DNA of 64,000 nucleotides, from positions 2,666,001-2,730,000 of the forward strand of contig NC_016458.1 of the NCBI RefSeq assembly GCF_000226115.1. The letters are read 5' to 3'. The notes beneath the pieces were generated by a model. That model made no database searches. It saw only the letters and a list, made by a program, of their open reading frames with translations, and had not been told where the DNA came from. The DNA is from Thermothielavioides terrestris NRRL 8126. Lineage: Eukaryota; Ascomycota; Sordariomycetes; Sordariales; Chaetomiaceae. Positions 1 through 9,952 of the stretch are shown in pieces (the stretch's first letter is position 1; each line of letters starts with the position of its first letter). A program made the translations under genes and the position numbers.

Positions 1-226
1 TTCTGCGGAACAAGATCAGCGAGCCTCCGTCTATCACATCCTGGTCTAGTTGTGTCCCAGCAGGGCGGAAGATACCTCAAGCAGACACTCTTTGCGTTTT
101 CCGTCGTGACCATCAGGCGGACCACGCAGATGGCTGCTGCATGCAGTATTTTCGTACATCATAACGCTAGCGACCAAAGCAATCGCTAATCTAGCCTCGC
201 AAATGGCCATGCCCTCATGCCATGCC

Positions 227-1567
227 TCATGCAACCAGCGCCTTGACCTCGCCCTCCTTGAGCTTCCCGGCCGCCACGAGCCGTTCGACCTCCGCCTTCC
301 AGACGCCCTTGATCTCGTCGGCGACCGTCAGGCCGTTAAGCTTGCCGGCCAGCGCGGCGATCTCGTCGGCGTCGATCTTGCTCTGCACGAGCTCGACGTC
401 GTTGAGGACGGCGTCGATGGTGGCGGCGGACGGGTCGCCGTCGACGAAGTAGTTGGCGTCCTTGACGGACCCGCGCAGCACGCGCTTGTTCTTCTTGACG
501 GCGTTCTTGGCCGCCTCCTTGGCCTTCTTGGCGGCCTCGCGCTCGGCCTTGGCCTTCTCTTCGGCCTCCTTGGCCGCCCTCTCCTCGGCCTCCTTCTTCA
601 GGCGGGCCTCCTCGGCCGCCTTCTTCTCGGCCGCCTCGCGCTCGAGCCGCTTCTTGTTCTTGGCCGCGTTGGCCTCCTGGCGGAAGCGCTTGATGCGCTC
701 GTCGCCGGCCGAGCACTCGTCGAGCAGCTTCCGCAGGCGCGCGTTGTCTTCGGCCTTCTTCTTCTTGCGCGCGTTGGCGTTCTTGCGCTCCATGTGCCGC
801 TTCTGGTCGCGGTTCTCGTTGTCGTCCGGCACGTCCTCGTCCAGGTACTCGAACGAGCGCCAGCTGTCGAAGTTGTACCAGAAGTTGTAGAAGTTCTCGA
901 CCTCCTCCTTGGTCGAGTTCTCGTCGCCGAACGACGGCACCGGGTGCACCTTGCTGAAGCGCGCCTCCGACTTGAACACGTTGCCCCAGAGCTTGTAGTA
1001 GTTGCCCTTAGCCAATTGCTTCTTGGTCGGCGGCGGAACGTTGGCCTCCTCGTCGACCGAGTCGAACTGGCGCCGCTTGACCGGGTCGAGCAGGATTTCA
1101 GTCGCCTTCTGGATGCACTTGAAGAAGTTGTCATCGTCGGCGCGCCCGGCGGCCGCCTTCTTGTCCGGGTGGTGCTTCAGCACCTTCTTGCGATGGGCGC
1201 GCTTGATCTGCTCCTCGGTCGCCCTGTATCGGTACTTGGACAGGCCAAGCACCTTGTAGTGGTCCTGCGTCTTCCAGTCCTTGGCGTCGCGCTGCAGCAT
1301 GATGGGGTCCTCGGGCTCGCTGATGTCGCTTTCGTTGTCGTCCTCGACTTTCTTGGCCCGCTCCTGAGCCTGTATCCGGTCGTCCTCCGAGAAGGTGCGC
1401 TTGTGGCGGGCGCGGCGGGCGTGCGCGAGGAAGTACGGGCCCACGGGCTCGAGCGTGCGCTGCGTCGCGCGCTCGTTGGTGATCTTGCCGATCGCCTTGA
1501 AGCCGTTCTCGGCTTCCCAGCCCTCCGGCAGAGCCGGCAGGGGCAGCGGTACAACGGTGGCCTCCAT
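227..1567 (-). CDS. zuo1: Zuotin, ribosome-associated J-domain co-chaperone
   Basis: Predicted 446 aa, one exon. Zuotin pairs with an atypical Hsp70 (Ssz1) as the ribosome-associated complex and stimulates Ssb-type Hsp70 at the tunnel exit in the cytosol. Visible: the N-terminal VGPYFLAHARR segment near residues 42-52, then a J domain at about 102-175 beginning DHYKVLGLS with the catalytic HPD at 133-135, then a conserved zuotin-homology region, a long Lys/Glu/Ala-rich helix that binds rRNA in the family, and a C-terminal helical segment. I chose the ATG at 1565-1567 (MEATVVPLP) because the frame is open 44 codons further upstream but that part looks like leader sequence; the other ATGs lie at 1699 and nearby. 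It is divergent from the MZM1-like gene across about 300 bp. Family assignment is very secure; the start is moderately secure. Confidence 0.95.
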   Translation of the reverse strand: MEATVVPLPLPALPEGWEAENGFKAIGKITNERATQRTLEPVGPYFLAHARRARHKRTFSEDDRIQAQERAKKVEDDNESDISEPEDPIMLQRDAKDWKTQDHYKVLGLSKYRYRATEEQIKRAHRKKVLKHHPDKKAAAGRADDDNFFKCIQKATEILLDPVKRRQFDSVDEEANVPPPTKKQLAKGNYYKLWGNVFKSEARFSKVHPVPSFGDENSTKEEVENFYNFWYNFDSWRSFEYLDEDVPDDNENRDQKRHMERKNANARKKKKAEDNARLRKLLDECSAGDERIKRFRQEANAAKNKKRLEREAAEKKAAEEARLKKEAEERAAKEAEEKAKAEREAAKKAKEAAKNAVKKNKRVLRGSVKDANYFVDGDPSAATIDAVLNDVELVQSKIDADEIAALAGKLNGLTVADEIKGVWKAEVERLVAAGKLKEGEVKALVA

Positions 1568-1871
1568 TGTGTTGCCGTTGTCAGCGGAACGTTTGCAGGT
1601 TCCAGGTTCGTTTGGGATGGAGGGGCAACCTGGAATTTTAACATTCTGATGGGTTGCTGGGAATATTTTTCTGGGCCCCTTGCCCATGGCTGTCTCCACT
1701 CACAGAACGTTAAAATGTTTTCGCGACCAATCGCCAGGGCAGCTCTGCAATTGCCAGCCGGCGCATGCGCATCGGGCCATTGAGGCGCGGCCATCATCAC
1801 AGGCTGTTTGATCATTGCAAGTCCTTTTGTCAACAACTGTGTCAAGGACCGCACGAAGCAGCACCCGAACA
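1568..1871. promoter_or_regulatory. Divergent intergenic region between zuotin and MZM1-like genes
   Basis: This 304-bp interval separates two outward-facing start codons, so it must hold the promoters and 5' leaders of both genes. I see no recognisable TATA box. Calling it a shared promoter is inference from gene orientation. Confidence 0.5.
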
Positions 1872-2379
1872 ATGGCGGCTCTCCAAGCATACAGGAATCT
1901 ACTGCGCGCGACCAGAATCGCCTTTGATGGTAGCCAACACCCACCCTCTGCAACCCTCCGCTGCGCATCTGCGGCTAACACAGGCCGTTACTGTACGGCT
2001 GCCCTTCTCCAGGCGACACCCGGGTGCTCAATGCTGCGCGCCAACAGATCCGCCAGGGCTTCCGGGACAAGGCGTCGCTGCCGGCCTCGGATCCGTCAAT
2101 ACAGCCGGCCATTCAACACGCAGAGGAGGTCGCCCGTTTCCTGAAGACCAACCTCGTGCAAGGGAGGCTGGAAGGGGACAAATACAGTGAGTGCGCCTCC
2201 GCCATCTCCCGGGCACCGACCGTCACATGCGCTGTTCGCTGTTGGGGCTTGACGCTAACCGTTTCCTGTGCACAGAACTCCGTATCCATGAGTATACCGA
2301 ACGGGGAGACAACAACAGCATCAAGCTGGCGAACAAGAACGTCAAGGTCGACGGCGTGAAGTGCTGCTCCGAGAGGTAG
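1872..2379 (+). CDS. mzm1: Complex III assembly factor MZM1/LYRM7-type LYR protein
   Basis: Three exons: 1872-1929, 2013-2186 and 2276-2379, with GT-AG introns that keep frame, giving 111 aa. The protein begins MAALQAYRNLLRATRIAF, a variant LYR motif (AYR), followed by helical segments around QIRQGFRDKASL and a C-terminal RIHEYTERGDN block typical of the fungal mitochondrial zinc maintenance protein family. Members act in the mitochondrial matrix, stabilising the Rieske protein before its insertion in the bc1 complex. The final residues (VKVDGVKCCSER) are less conserved in my recollection. The gene is divergent from zuotin and convergent with the SLT11-like gene. No single reading frame covers the whole protein, so a one-exon prediction would miss it. 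Confidence 0.88.
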
Positions 2380-2662
2380 CAGCAGGAGGCGCCTCCAGGT
2401 CTCGGCACAGACAGCCTGTTAAGAAGACGGACGACAGGAGTTTGCAAGCGGGACTTGGTCGCCTGGCAGGAGCACTGCCCATATACTGTATTATAGCCGT
2501 CTATGATACCCCCTTCAATGTAACAACGGAACACACAATGCCCAGCGACGATGCAGCAGAGATACCTTTTCCTCCAACCAACCGGTGACCCAATCCTCAA
2601 GCCCCAAGAACCGCCAACGCCATGCCATATACAACAGAAAACAGGAGCGACGAAAAATGTCT

Positions 2663-3832
2663 TCAGTTGCCAGACAAGCTGGCATATTGCACATCGGCCG
2701 CCCCTGGCGGCGCCGCCACGGTCAGGCCGGAGAGGTCGTCGGCCTGCGCAGCGGCCGGCTCGTCTCCCTGCGCCGTTCCGTCCTCGATGGCCTTCTGCGG
2801 GCCTCTCCGATTTGCCTGGGCAAAAGCCGATCGGCCGTCGCGCAGCATCTCGGCCCGTTCCTCCCTGTCCATCGTCCCGATCGGTTTGGGCACGCTCCAC
2901 CGGATCCGCATCGGGCAGCCGGCGATGACGGCTCGTCCCTTGCACTCGGCCGCCGCCTTCTCCGCGCCCTCGCGGGTCTCGTAGTTGACGAACGCGCAGT
3001 GTGACATGTGCGACACCACCAGCGACTTGATCTTGCCGAACGCCTTGAAGAAGTCGCGGATCTTGTACTCGGGCAGGTCGTCTTCGATGCCCGTGACAAA
3101 GAGCGACATGATGTTCCGGTCGGCCGGCGGCAGCCAGTCCTTCGGCCCCGGCGGCGGGGCATTCGGAGGAATCGGCGGCCTCCGCGAACCACCTTTCCCA
3201 CCCCCTCTCGCGCCGCCCCTCGCGCCCGCCGCGGCCGCCGCTCTCGAATCCCTCGTCCGTATCGGCCCAACACCGCCCAGGCCCGCGCCGGCCGCCGCAT
3301 TCCCGCCCGTCGCGCTCCCGCCGACCGGATTCCCCTCCGCATCGACCTCCCTCCCCTTCCTGAAATACGGCTTGCTCTGCGCCAGCCGCCGCAGCAGCTC
3401 CCGCGCCTTCTCGTCCGCCTTCTCGTACTGCTCGACGCCGGCGCGGCCCTCCTCGATGGCCCGCTCGTTGTTCTGGGCAAAGTACTCGCGGTTGATCTCG
3501 CTCTGCGGGCCGGGCGCGACCAGCTCGAGCGCCTTGTCCCGGATGGCGATGGGCAGGCCGTACTGCAGGTCCATGATGCAGCACTGGCACGCGTTCTTGA
3601 GGCGCGCGCACGTCAGGCAGATGCCCGTCCGCCGCTTGCGCCCGTGGGCCCGCCCCTCGCCCGCCCAGCTGAACACGGTGAACGGCCGCGTGCACAGCTT
3701 GCACTCGGCCCCGTAGTCCTCCTTGAGCATCTTGACGTAGGGGTTCGCCGGCAGGCAGTTCTCGCACACCGACGGGAAGTCGGTCGTTTCCCACCCGGAC
3801 CGGTTCAGGTCTTGTTTGATTTGAGGCGGCAT
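2663..3832 (-). CDS. slt11: Pre-mRNA-splicing factor SLT11/ECM2 (RBM22 family)
   Basis: Single exon, 389 aa. It starts MPPQIKQDLNRSGWE and has the family's Cys-rich zinc-binding N-terminal half: CENC at about 23-26, CKLC at about 44-47, then CLTC and CQCC, with the FTVFSW and GRKRRTGICL stretches between. A low-complexity Gly/Ala/Arg linker follows at about 185-225. A single RRM lies at about 240-320, with VTGIED as RNP2-like and CAFVNYETREGAEKA as RNP1-like. RBM22/Slt11/Cwc2-type proteins contact U6 snRNA and the intron at the spliceosome's active centre. A run of T on the plus strand sits immediately upstream of the start, giving an A-rich 5' leader. Convergent with the MZM1-like gene, whose stop is 283 bp away. 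Confidence 0.93.
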   Translation of the reverse strand: MPPQIKQDLNRSGWETTDFPSVCENCLPANPYVKMLKEDYGAECKLCTRPFTVFSWAGEGRAHGRKRRTGICLTCARLKNACQCCIMDLQYGLPIAIRDKALELVAPGPQSEINREYFAQNNERAIEEGRAGVEQYEKADEKARELLRRLAQSKPYFRKGREVDAEGNPVGGSATGGNAAAGAGLGGVGPIRTRDSRAAAAAGARGGARGGGKGGSRRPPIPPNAPPPGPKDWLPPADRNIMSLFVTGIEDDLPEYKIRDFFKAFGKIKSLVVSHMSHCAFVNYETREGAEKAAAECKGRAVIAGCPMRIRWSVPKPIGTMDREERAEMLRDGRSAFAQANRRGPQKAIEDGTAQGDEPAAAQADDLSGLTVAAPPGAADVQYASLSGN

Positions 3833-4738
3833 TTTTTTTTTTTTCCTCGCGGTTTAGTTCTGAGCTGGTGTCGGGCTTTTTGTGGGTTGGTGTTTTAGTT
3901 CGTCCGTCGCAGGCTGGTGACGCTGATCAAATGTGGGGTGATGGATCGATCGCATGTTTGGTGAGAAGGCGAGTTTGGAAGTCGGCGTGGCTGGTTGGAT
4001 TGATAAGCGCTTATCGGTTGCCGCGTCGCGACTGAGACTCTGTGGCTGACAGGTGGCTGACAGGTGCAGGTGCCGCCTCTTATTCGTATTCGCGTTCTGC
4101 GAGCCTCACCGCCTTGCCCTTTCGAGTTCGCATCTGCGACTTCCAGTTGTTACCTCCTTACACAATATACGAACGCGAAAGCCTCGATTACTGTTTAGTA
4201 CTCCAAAGTGCTACTAAGTCCGAAACAAGAATACTGTGGTAAGCAATTCGTAGTGTAGAGCACCACTAGAGAATGTTCTGGCCACTCGAGATCGGGTTCT
4301 TGTTCGCATATCGGTTTCGTATATCATAGCCGAGACGGTGAACAAGCGGCCCGCGACGTTGGTTCTTGGTCCGAGTTCTTGGCTTCAATGGCGCAGTGTA
4401 TGCGGAAAACAGATCCAAACGTGGTTCACTTCATTTACGGGGCTTTTTTCTCCACAAAGTCGTCGAGCGATTGGCGGAGAGGCTGCATTCATGTGAAAAT
4501 TAGCGTAGTTGGCGCGGTATCAATTCCGCCGTCGTGTAAATTACGACATGCCGCTTTGCTCAAGACTTAAGGGGGGCAGACTGCTTGTTCTGGATGCAAA
4601 TTTCCCCTTTCGCTGCGCAACTCCAAAAGTCCAAGAGAATTTAATGTCTACGTCTTCAACTCTCTCCCACGCGCTTGACCTGGTGGCTTGATCCTCTATT
4701 CCCGAATTCCTGCTTCGTCCGCTTCCCGGCTGTTCGAC
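3833..4738. other. Intergenic region upstream of ERG6 and SLT11-like
   Basis: About 900 bp between two divergent genes. It starts with a T tract (reading A-rich into the SLT11-like gene). A short open frame at 4042-4242 has no coding character. The AT content is higher than in the flanking genes around 4130-4470. It presumably carries both promoters. No sterol-response element could be assigned with confidence. Confidence 0.5.
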
Positions 4739-6076
4739 ATGGCGCCCTCCACCAAGGCGAAGGTGGTCCTCGAGAAGGAGGACCACGCGCGCGACGCGGC
4801 CTTCATGAAGGCCCTTCACGGCAAGTCGACCGAGGCGGCGGGTGGCTTCGCTGCTATGCTCTCCAAGGACCGCCAAGCCAAGAAGGTCGCAGTGGACGAA
4901 TACTTCAAGCACTTCGACAACAAGCGCGCCGAGACAGAGACCGACGCCGACAGAGAGGTAGGCTCGCTAGCGGTCCCAATCGCGCAGACAGACGCATTGC
5001 TCACCGCTAGCACACAGGCCCGGACAAAAGAGTATGCGAGCTTGACAAGACAGTACGTTACCTCCCCGAGCACTTACGTTGCAGCCCGAACCGCATTCTG
5101 ACGGCCTGCGCTCGCAGCTATTACAACCTGGCGACGGATCTGTACGAGTATGGCTGGGGCCAGAGCTTCCACTTCTGCCGGTATTCTGTCGGCGAGCCCT
5201 TCTACCAGGCCATTGCGCGCCACGAGCACTACCTCGCCTCGAAGATCGGCATTCAAGCCGGCATGAAGGTTCTTGACGTTGGTTGCGGTGTTGGCGGGCC
5301 CGCGAGAGAGATCGCCAAGTTCACCGACGCGCACATCACCGGCCTCAACAACAACGACTACCAGATCGAGCGTGCCAGGCGCTACGCTGCGAAGGAGGGC
5401 CTGTCGAACCAGCTCGAGTTCGTCAAGGGCGACTTCATGGTATGATTGCCCATTGGGAGGGGGTCCTTGCCAAGCACATGGCAGGTGCTAACAGGAGCAG
5501 CAAATGCATTTCCCCGACAACTCGTTCGACGCCGTCTATGCCATCGAGGCCACCGTCCACGCGCCCAAGCTGGTCGGCGTCTACAGCGAGATCTACCGGG
5601 TGCTGAAGCCCGGCGGTGTCTTTGGCGTGTACGAGTGGTTGATGACGGACAACTACGACAACGACAACCTGGAGCATCGCGACATCCGCCTCGCGATCGA
5701 GGAGGGCAACGGCATCTCGAACATGGTCAAGATCTCGGAGGCCCTCGAGGCGATGAAGGAGGCCGGTTTCGAGCTGCTCCACCACGAGGACCTCGCCAAG
5801 CGGCCCGACCCCATCCCGTGGTACTGGGGCATCGCCGGCGAGCTCAAGTACATGCAGTCGTACTGGGACCTGTTCACCGTCCTTCGCATGACCCACGCCG
5901 GCCGCAGGGTGGTACACGTCTTCACCGGCCTGCTCGAGACCATCGGTCTGGCGCCCAAGGGCACCAAGAAGACGGCCGACTCGCTCGCCAAGGGCGCCGA
6001 CGGCCTCGTGGCCGGCGCCAAGAAGGACCTCTTCACCCCGATGTACCTGATGGTCGGCCGCAAGCCTGCCAACTAG
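4739..6076 (+). CDS. erg6: Sterol 24-C-methyltransferase ERG6
   Basis: Four exons, 4739-4957, 5018-5052, 5118-5439 and 5501-6076, give 383 aa. The enzyme transfers a methyl group from S-adenosylmethionine to C-24 of zymosterol/lanosterol-type sterols in ergosterol synthesis, at the ER or lipid droplets. Diagnostic features: the [20 protein letters not shown] block created only by splicing exon 2 to exon 3; SAM motif [16 protein letters not shown] near residue 136; the [13 protein letters not shown] region; and the [24 protein letters not shown] and YEWLMTDNY blocks. The C-terminal sterol-methyltransferase domain ends LVGRKPAN-like. Exon 2 is only 35 nt. The start ([10 protein letters not shown]) is the first conserved Met; an in-frame ATG-like codon 17 codons upstream is unlikely to be used. 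Confidence 0.96.
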
Positions 6077-6909
6077 ACGGTCCATCATGGACAGTGTTGC
6101 ACACGCTACGATGGGATGACAAAAGGACGGCATGGTAATCACGCGCATGAGCAGATGCAGGGAGGGGATGGGTGCCTCCGGAGTGATAATCCGGAGTGGT
6201 ATAATCACTAGTAATACTTGCGGTCCGACGACATCGTCCGGCGCTGCCTTTGGGTATATACCGTAATGATAGACTACTCAACCACGCGTTCTACGACTGG
6301 AAGTCCGCAGGTCGTGGTTTGCTTCTCGGGTGTCCGCGGCCGTCGGAGTCGCACAGATGATTAAACGGGGGCCAACCTACCGGTTTTTGGACAGCGCTTG
6401 TGCATTTGTATGGTTAGAAGTACACCATACGCAAAACGGTGGAGAATAATCACTGCGGTAATGGACGTAGAATGAACTCCAGCAGGCGAACTTATCCAGA
6501 GCACATCGTTGTTTGAACGCACAGCCCAAAGTATCCCCACCGCAGTTCAAGCTTCGCAGGCTGAGCTCCCCCGATGAGCGCGCAGGGGTCCAGCGCACTA
6601 AGCCGATCTCGTCCTAGCGTTGATTGGTTCGTTGGGGGCTCAACGTCAAGTCCGGACGCTGGTCCCAAGCTTGTCAATTGATAGCAAGAAAAATTCCCTC
6701 CGAGACGAGACGGTCTTGCCCGCTCGCGTTCCGTATCACCACATTTCCCGCCGCTGCCGACGCCGTTGATTGCTTCCGTTCCGTGTTGCGAGCGAGCACT
6801 TCAATTGAGCGCGCCCTCCGGTTAGACTGTTTCCCGCCCACAGCCCGGTTCTCCTTTTGTTTTTCTCTCCGTTTTCGTTTCCTCAGTTTCCCAAAGCAAA
6901 TCCGCCGCT
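6077..6909. other. Intergenic region between ERG6 and PDB1
   Basis: Holds the ERG6 3' region and the PDB1 promoter and leader. The last 200 bp before 6910 is pyrimidine-rich (TTTTGTTTTTCTCTCCGTTT type), a common transcription-start context in filamentous fungi. No further gene is supported. Confidence 0.5.
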
Positions 6910-8159
6910 ATGTCGCGCTACCTCCGACCAGCGGCCCGCCTGGCTGCAACCGCGCGCGCGTCCGCCGTCCGCCCGGCCGCGACCTCGCCCTTCATCTCCA
7001 GAGCCGCTGCCGTGCCCAGCCTACAAAAACGGACGTATGCCGATGCCTCCGGCGTCAAGGAGTACACGGTCCGCGACGCCCTGAACGAGGCGCTCGCCGA
7101 GGAGCTCGAGTCCAACCCCAAGGTGTTCATTATGGGCGAGGAGGTTGCTCAGTACAACGGCGCATACAAGGTCACCAAGGGCTTGCTAGACCGCTTCGGC
7201 GACAAGCGGGTTATTGACACACCGATCACCGAAATGGGCTTCGCCGGTCTGGCGGTTGGCGCTGCCCTGAGCGGGTTGCACCCGGTTGTATGCTCACCTT
7301 CTCCCCTCCTCCCCTCCCCCGGTTGCGCCGACAATCGGCATGGGAAACATGGGAAACCCCTATAGAGTGTAGGAGGATGCTTACCACAACCGTACATCAG
7401 TGCGAGTTCATGACCTTCAACTTCGCTATGCAAGCCATCGACCACGTCGTCAACTCGGCCGCCAAGACGCTCTACATGTCCGGTGGCATCCAGCCGTGCA
7501 ACATCACCTTCCGCGGCCCCAACGGCTTCGCCGCCGGTGTCGCCGCCCAGCACTCGCAGGACTACTCGGCCTGGTACGGCAGCGTCCCGGGCCTCAAGGT
7601 GGTCGCTCCGTGGTCGGCCGAGGACGCCAAGGGTCTGCTCAAGGCCGCCATCCGGGACCCAAACCCGGTCGTGGTGCTCGAGAACGAGCTGCTGTACGGC
7701 CAGTCGTTCCCCATGTCCGAGGCGGCGCAGAAGGACGACTTCGTGCTGCCCTTCGGCAAGGCCAAGATCGAGCGCGCCGGCAAGGACCTGACCATGGTGT
7801 CGCTGTCGCGGTGCGTCGGCCAGTCGCTCGTCGCGGCCGAGAACCTCAAGAAGAAGTACGGCGTCGAGGTCGAGGTCATCAACCTGCGCAGCATCAAGCC
7901 GCTCGACGTCGAGACCATCGTCAAGTCGGTCAAGAAGACCCACCGGCTGATCTCGGTCGAGTCCGGCTTCCCGGCCTTCGGCGTCGGCGCCGAGATCCTC
8001 GCCCTCACCATGGAGTACGCCTTTGACTACCTCGACGCGCCCGCCCAGCGCATCACCGGCGCCGACGTCCCGACCCCCTACGCCCAGAAGCTCGAGGAGA
8101 TGAGCTTCCCCACCGAGGAGGTCATCGAGAAGTTCGCCGCCAAGCTGCTCCGCCTCTAG
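6910..8159 (+). CDS. pdb1: Pyruvate dehydrogenase E1 component subunit beta, mitochondrial
   Basis: Two exons, 6910-7287 and 7401-8159, with a 113-nt intron, encode 378 aa. E1 beta joins E1 alpha in the thiamine-diphosphate-dependent decarboxylation of pyruvate in the mitochondrial matrix. The first about 38 residues ([17 protein letters not shown]...) are Arg/Ala-rich, a mitochondrial presequence. The body shows the E1-beta signatures [74 protein letters not shown] and the transketolase C-terminal domain with [13 protein letters not shown]. The splice joins HPV to CEFMTF exactly as family alignment requires. Length matches the family. GC-rich codon use throughout. Confidence 0.97.
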
Positions 8160-8818
8160 GCTGCTTCATTCAACGTGGTTGACGCTGCATGGTGAGAGGA
8201 TGGGGGGAGGGGGGGTATATCAGCAAGCTTCGGGGTCGAGACCCGGCGCTGAAGGTGACAAGGAAGAAGAAACCTGCGCTTTCTGCCTGCCACATTTTTT
8301 CGTTTGTGTGCCTGGTCACGGACAGGGGCCCGGGATATCTTCGGTGAAGCAGGCTGGTAATGGTGTCTAATAGACAGGCTATTGTTGGGAGTTTGTGTAC
8401 TTGTACGTTGTGTTAAGCCGTTGCGATGCCTAAACACGAAGCATACCTACTCAACACCGAAGAAACGCACCGTGGCCGGCGGCTGGTTCGGAAATGTAGA
8501 GAATGATAAAATGTCATTCTCGCTGCCAACCGATCTGACTCGCCCGTGTTTCCCCTTTTCTCCCCCCAGGCCTGCCGTTTCTCCCTAGAGCAAATGCCAG
8601 AGGTGAGTATAATCCCGTCCCTCACCGTGTCCGTCACGCCTTTTATATCCCCGAGCTAAGCAACGCAACCCGCGATCAGAAAAACAAAAGCACTAGGGCC
8701 CAGCCCAAACCAACCCAGCCCAACCCAACACGCGTTCCCTCGCCCTTTCCTCTCCCTGCCGGAATGTGCACCCCCCTTCCCGTTCCCACTAGAACCCAAC
8801 CAAGGCCAACACCAAAGG
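8160..8818. other. Intergenic region between convergent PDB1 and membrane-protein genes
   Basis: The two genes converge, so this should hold two 3' ends. A GGGGGG run lies near 8200, and a repetitive CCCAACC/CCCAGCC stretch lies around 8698-8735. No gene is supported. Confidence 0.5.
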
Positions 8819-9952
8819 CTACTCTTGAACCTGCATCTCCCCCCCACACGGCCCCAGACCGGCGACCTCGCCGCCGGCGCCGCCCTTGGCAAAGTAGGTC
8901 TCGCCCGTGTAGCCGTCCGGGCAGGCGGCGTCGGCGCGGGCCCTGTTGGCGCCCGTCAGGACGATCTTGGTGCACGGCGTGAAGGGCGAGCTGGCGTTGA
9001 ACAGCCAGCCGGCGCAGCCGGGCGTGTGGCGCGCGCACGAGTCGCAGCACTGCGCCGCCGAGGACGAAGAGGCGAAGTCCGACCTGTACGAGCTCTGCGC
9101 GCCGATCCAGGTCACCGGGGAGAGGAAGGTGGTCGGGTCGGTGCAGTTTATTGCTTGCGCGGTGGGGTTGGCGGTCGGGGCGGCGGTGCTGGCGGTGTTG
9201 CTGCTGTCCTGCTTGACCGGGGGTGGTGGCATGGTTAGTTGAGGTAGGTTGGGTCCGGTTTTAGGTTTGGTTGTTGGATGTTATGGGACGCGGAGGGGTG
9301 TTTGATTGGGAGGAAAAGGACGGTGAACTGGAGGTGGATAAGGAGCGGTGCTTACTGAGGATGTCGGGTTGGTGGAGGCTCTGGTTGCGGTCGGGGAGAT
9401 GTCGTTGAAAGGTGCGTTGCTGTCGGTGTCGGGTGAGTCGTAGGGGCTGCTCAAGTCAGTGGTTCGCCTGATGGAATGTGTGCGGTCTTTAGAGGCAGGT
9501 TTGACGGACCTTTGCCCTGAGAGTCTGTTCAAGGCTCCGAGAATGGCAAGGATAACGGCGGTGCTGCCGACAAGGCAGATCGCCACCCCAAGCCAACGCC
9601 CCTTGGAGATGGTCTTGTACCATGGGGTTGGAGGGGGCTCGACATAGACAGCCTCGTGAAAGACACGCTCCTTACTGCCGTCATTATCGCGGCCGATGGA
9701 CGGAAAGGTGTCGAGCTCGGTGGCGCCTTCGTGCGCCCCGTCGCCACCGCCGACTCCTAGTGTCGCTGCGAGGTTCTCGGTTCTGTTCGCCGGTTCAAAG
9801 CCCAAAAACTCGGGTGGGGGATTCGGCAACGTTTCGGTGTACGGATTGTTCGAATCGGACGGCCTGGTCTGTTCCCTCGGTGGAAAAGCCCCGCCGGACG
9901 AGTTGGGCACCGACCTGTCGTTCGGGCCCGCGATCTGAGAGGGCGATGCCAT
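8819..9952 (-). CDS. Single-pass membrane protein with Cys-rich C-terminal ectodomain
   Basis: Two exons, 9952-9356 and 9208-8819, phase-0 intron of 147 nt, give 328 aa. No named family recognised. Residues 1-119 are polar, Pro/Ser-rich and probably cytosolic. A hydrophobic helix spans about 120-141 (RWLGVAICLVGSTAVILAIL), then a Ser/Thr/Pro stalk. The last about 110 residues carry eight cysteines including a CC pair and CDSC...PGCAGWLF, resembling apple/PAN-like fungal extracellular domains, and two N-glycosylation sequons (NCT, NAS). The layout suggests a type II surface protein. The splice is supported by a GTAAGC donor, a CTAAC branch site and a CAG acceptor. An in-frame ATG at 9994 is an alternative start. 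Confidence 0.72.

Noticed and set aside
203..1783. 526-codon open frame on the plus strand
   Set aside because: It lies antisense to zuotin; its Leu/Val/Arg-rich translation is the mirror of a Lys/Glu-rich GC-biased gene.
2223..3794. 523-codon minus-strand frame over the SLT11-like gene
   Set aside because: Shadow frame of the SLT11-like CDS; Gly/Arg-rich and without any domain.
4042..4242. 66-codon frame upstream of ERG6
   Set aside because: AT-richer than genes, no motif, no splice extension; consistent with promoter DNA.
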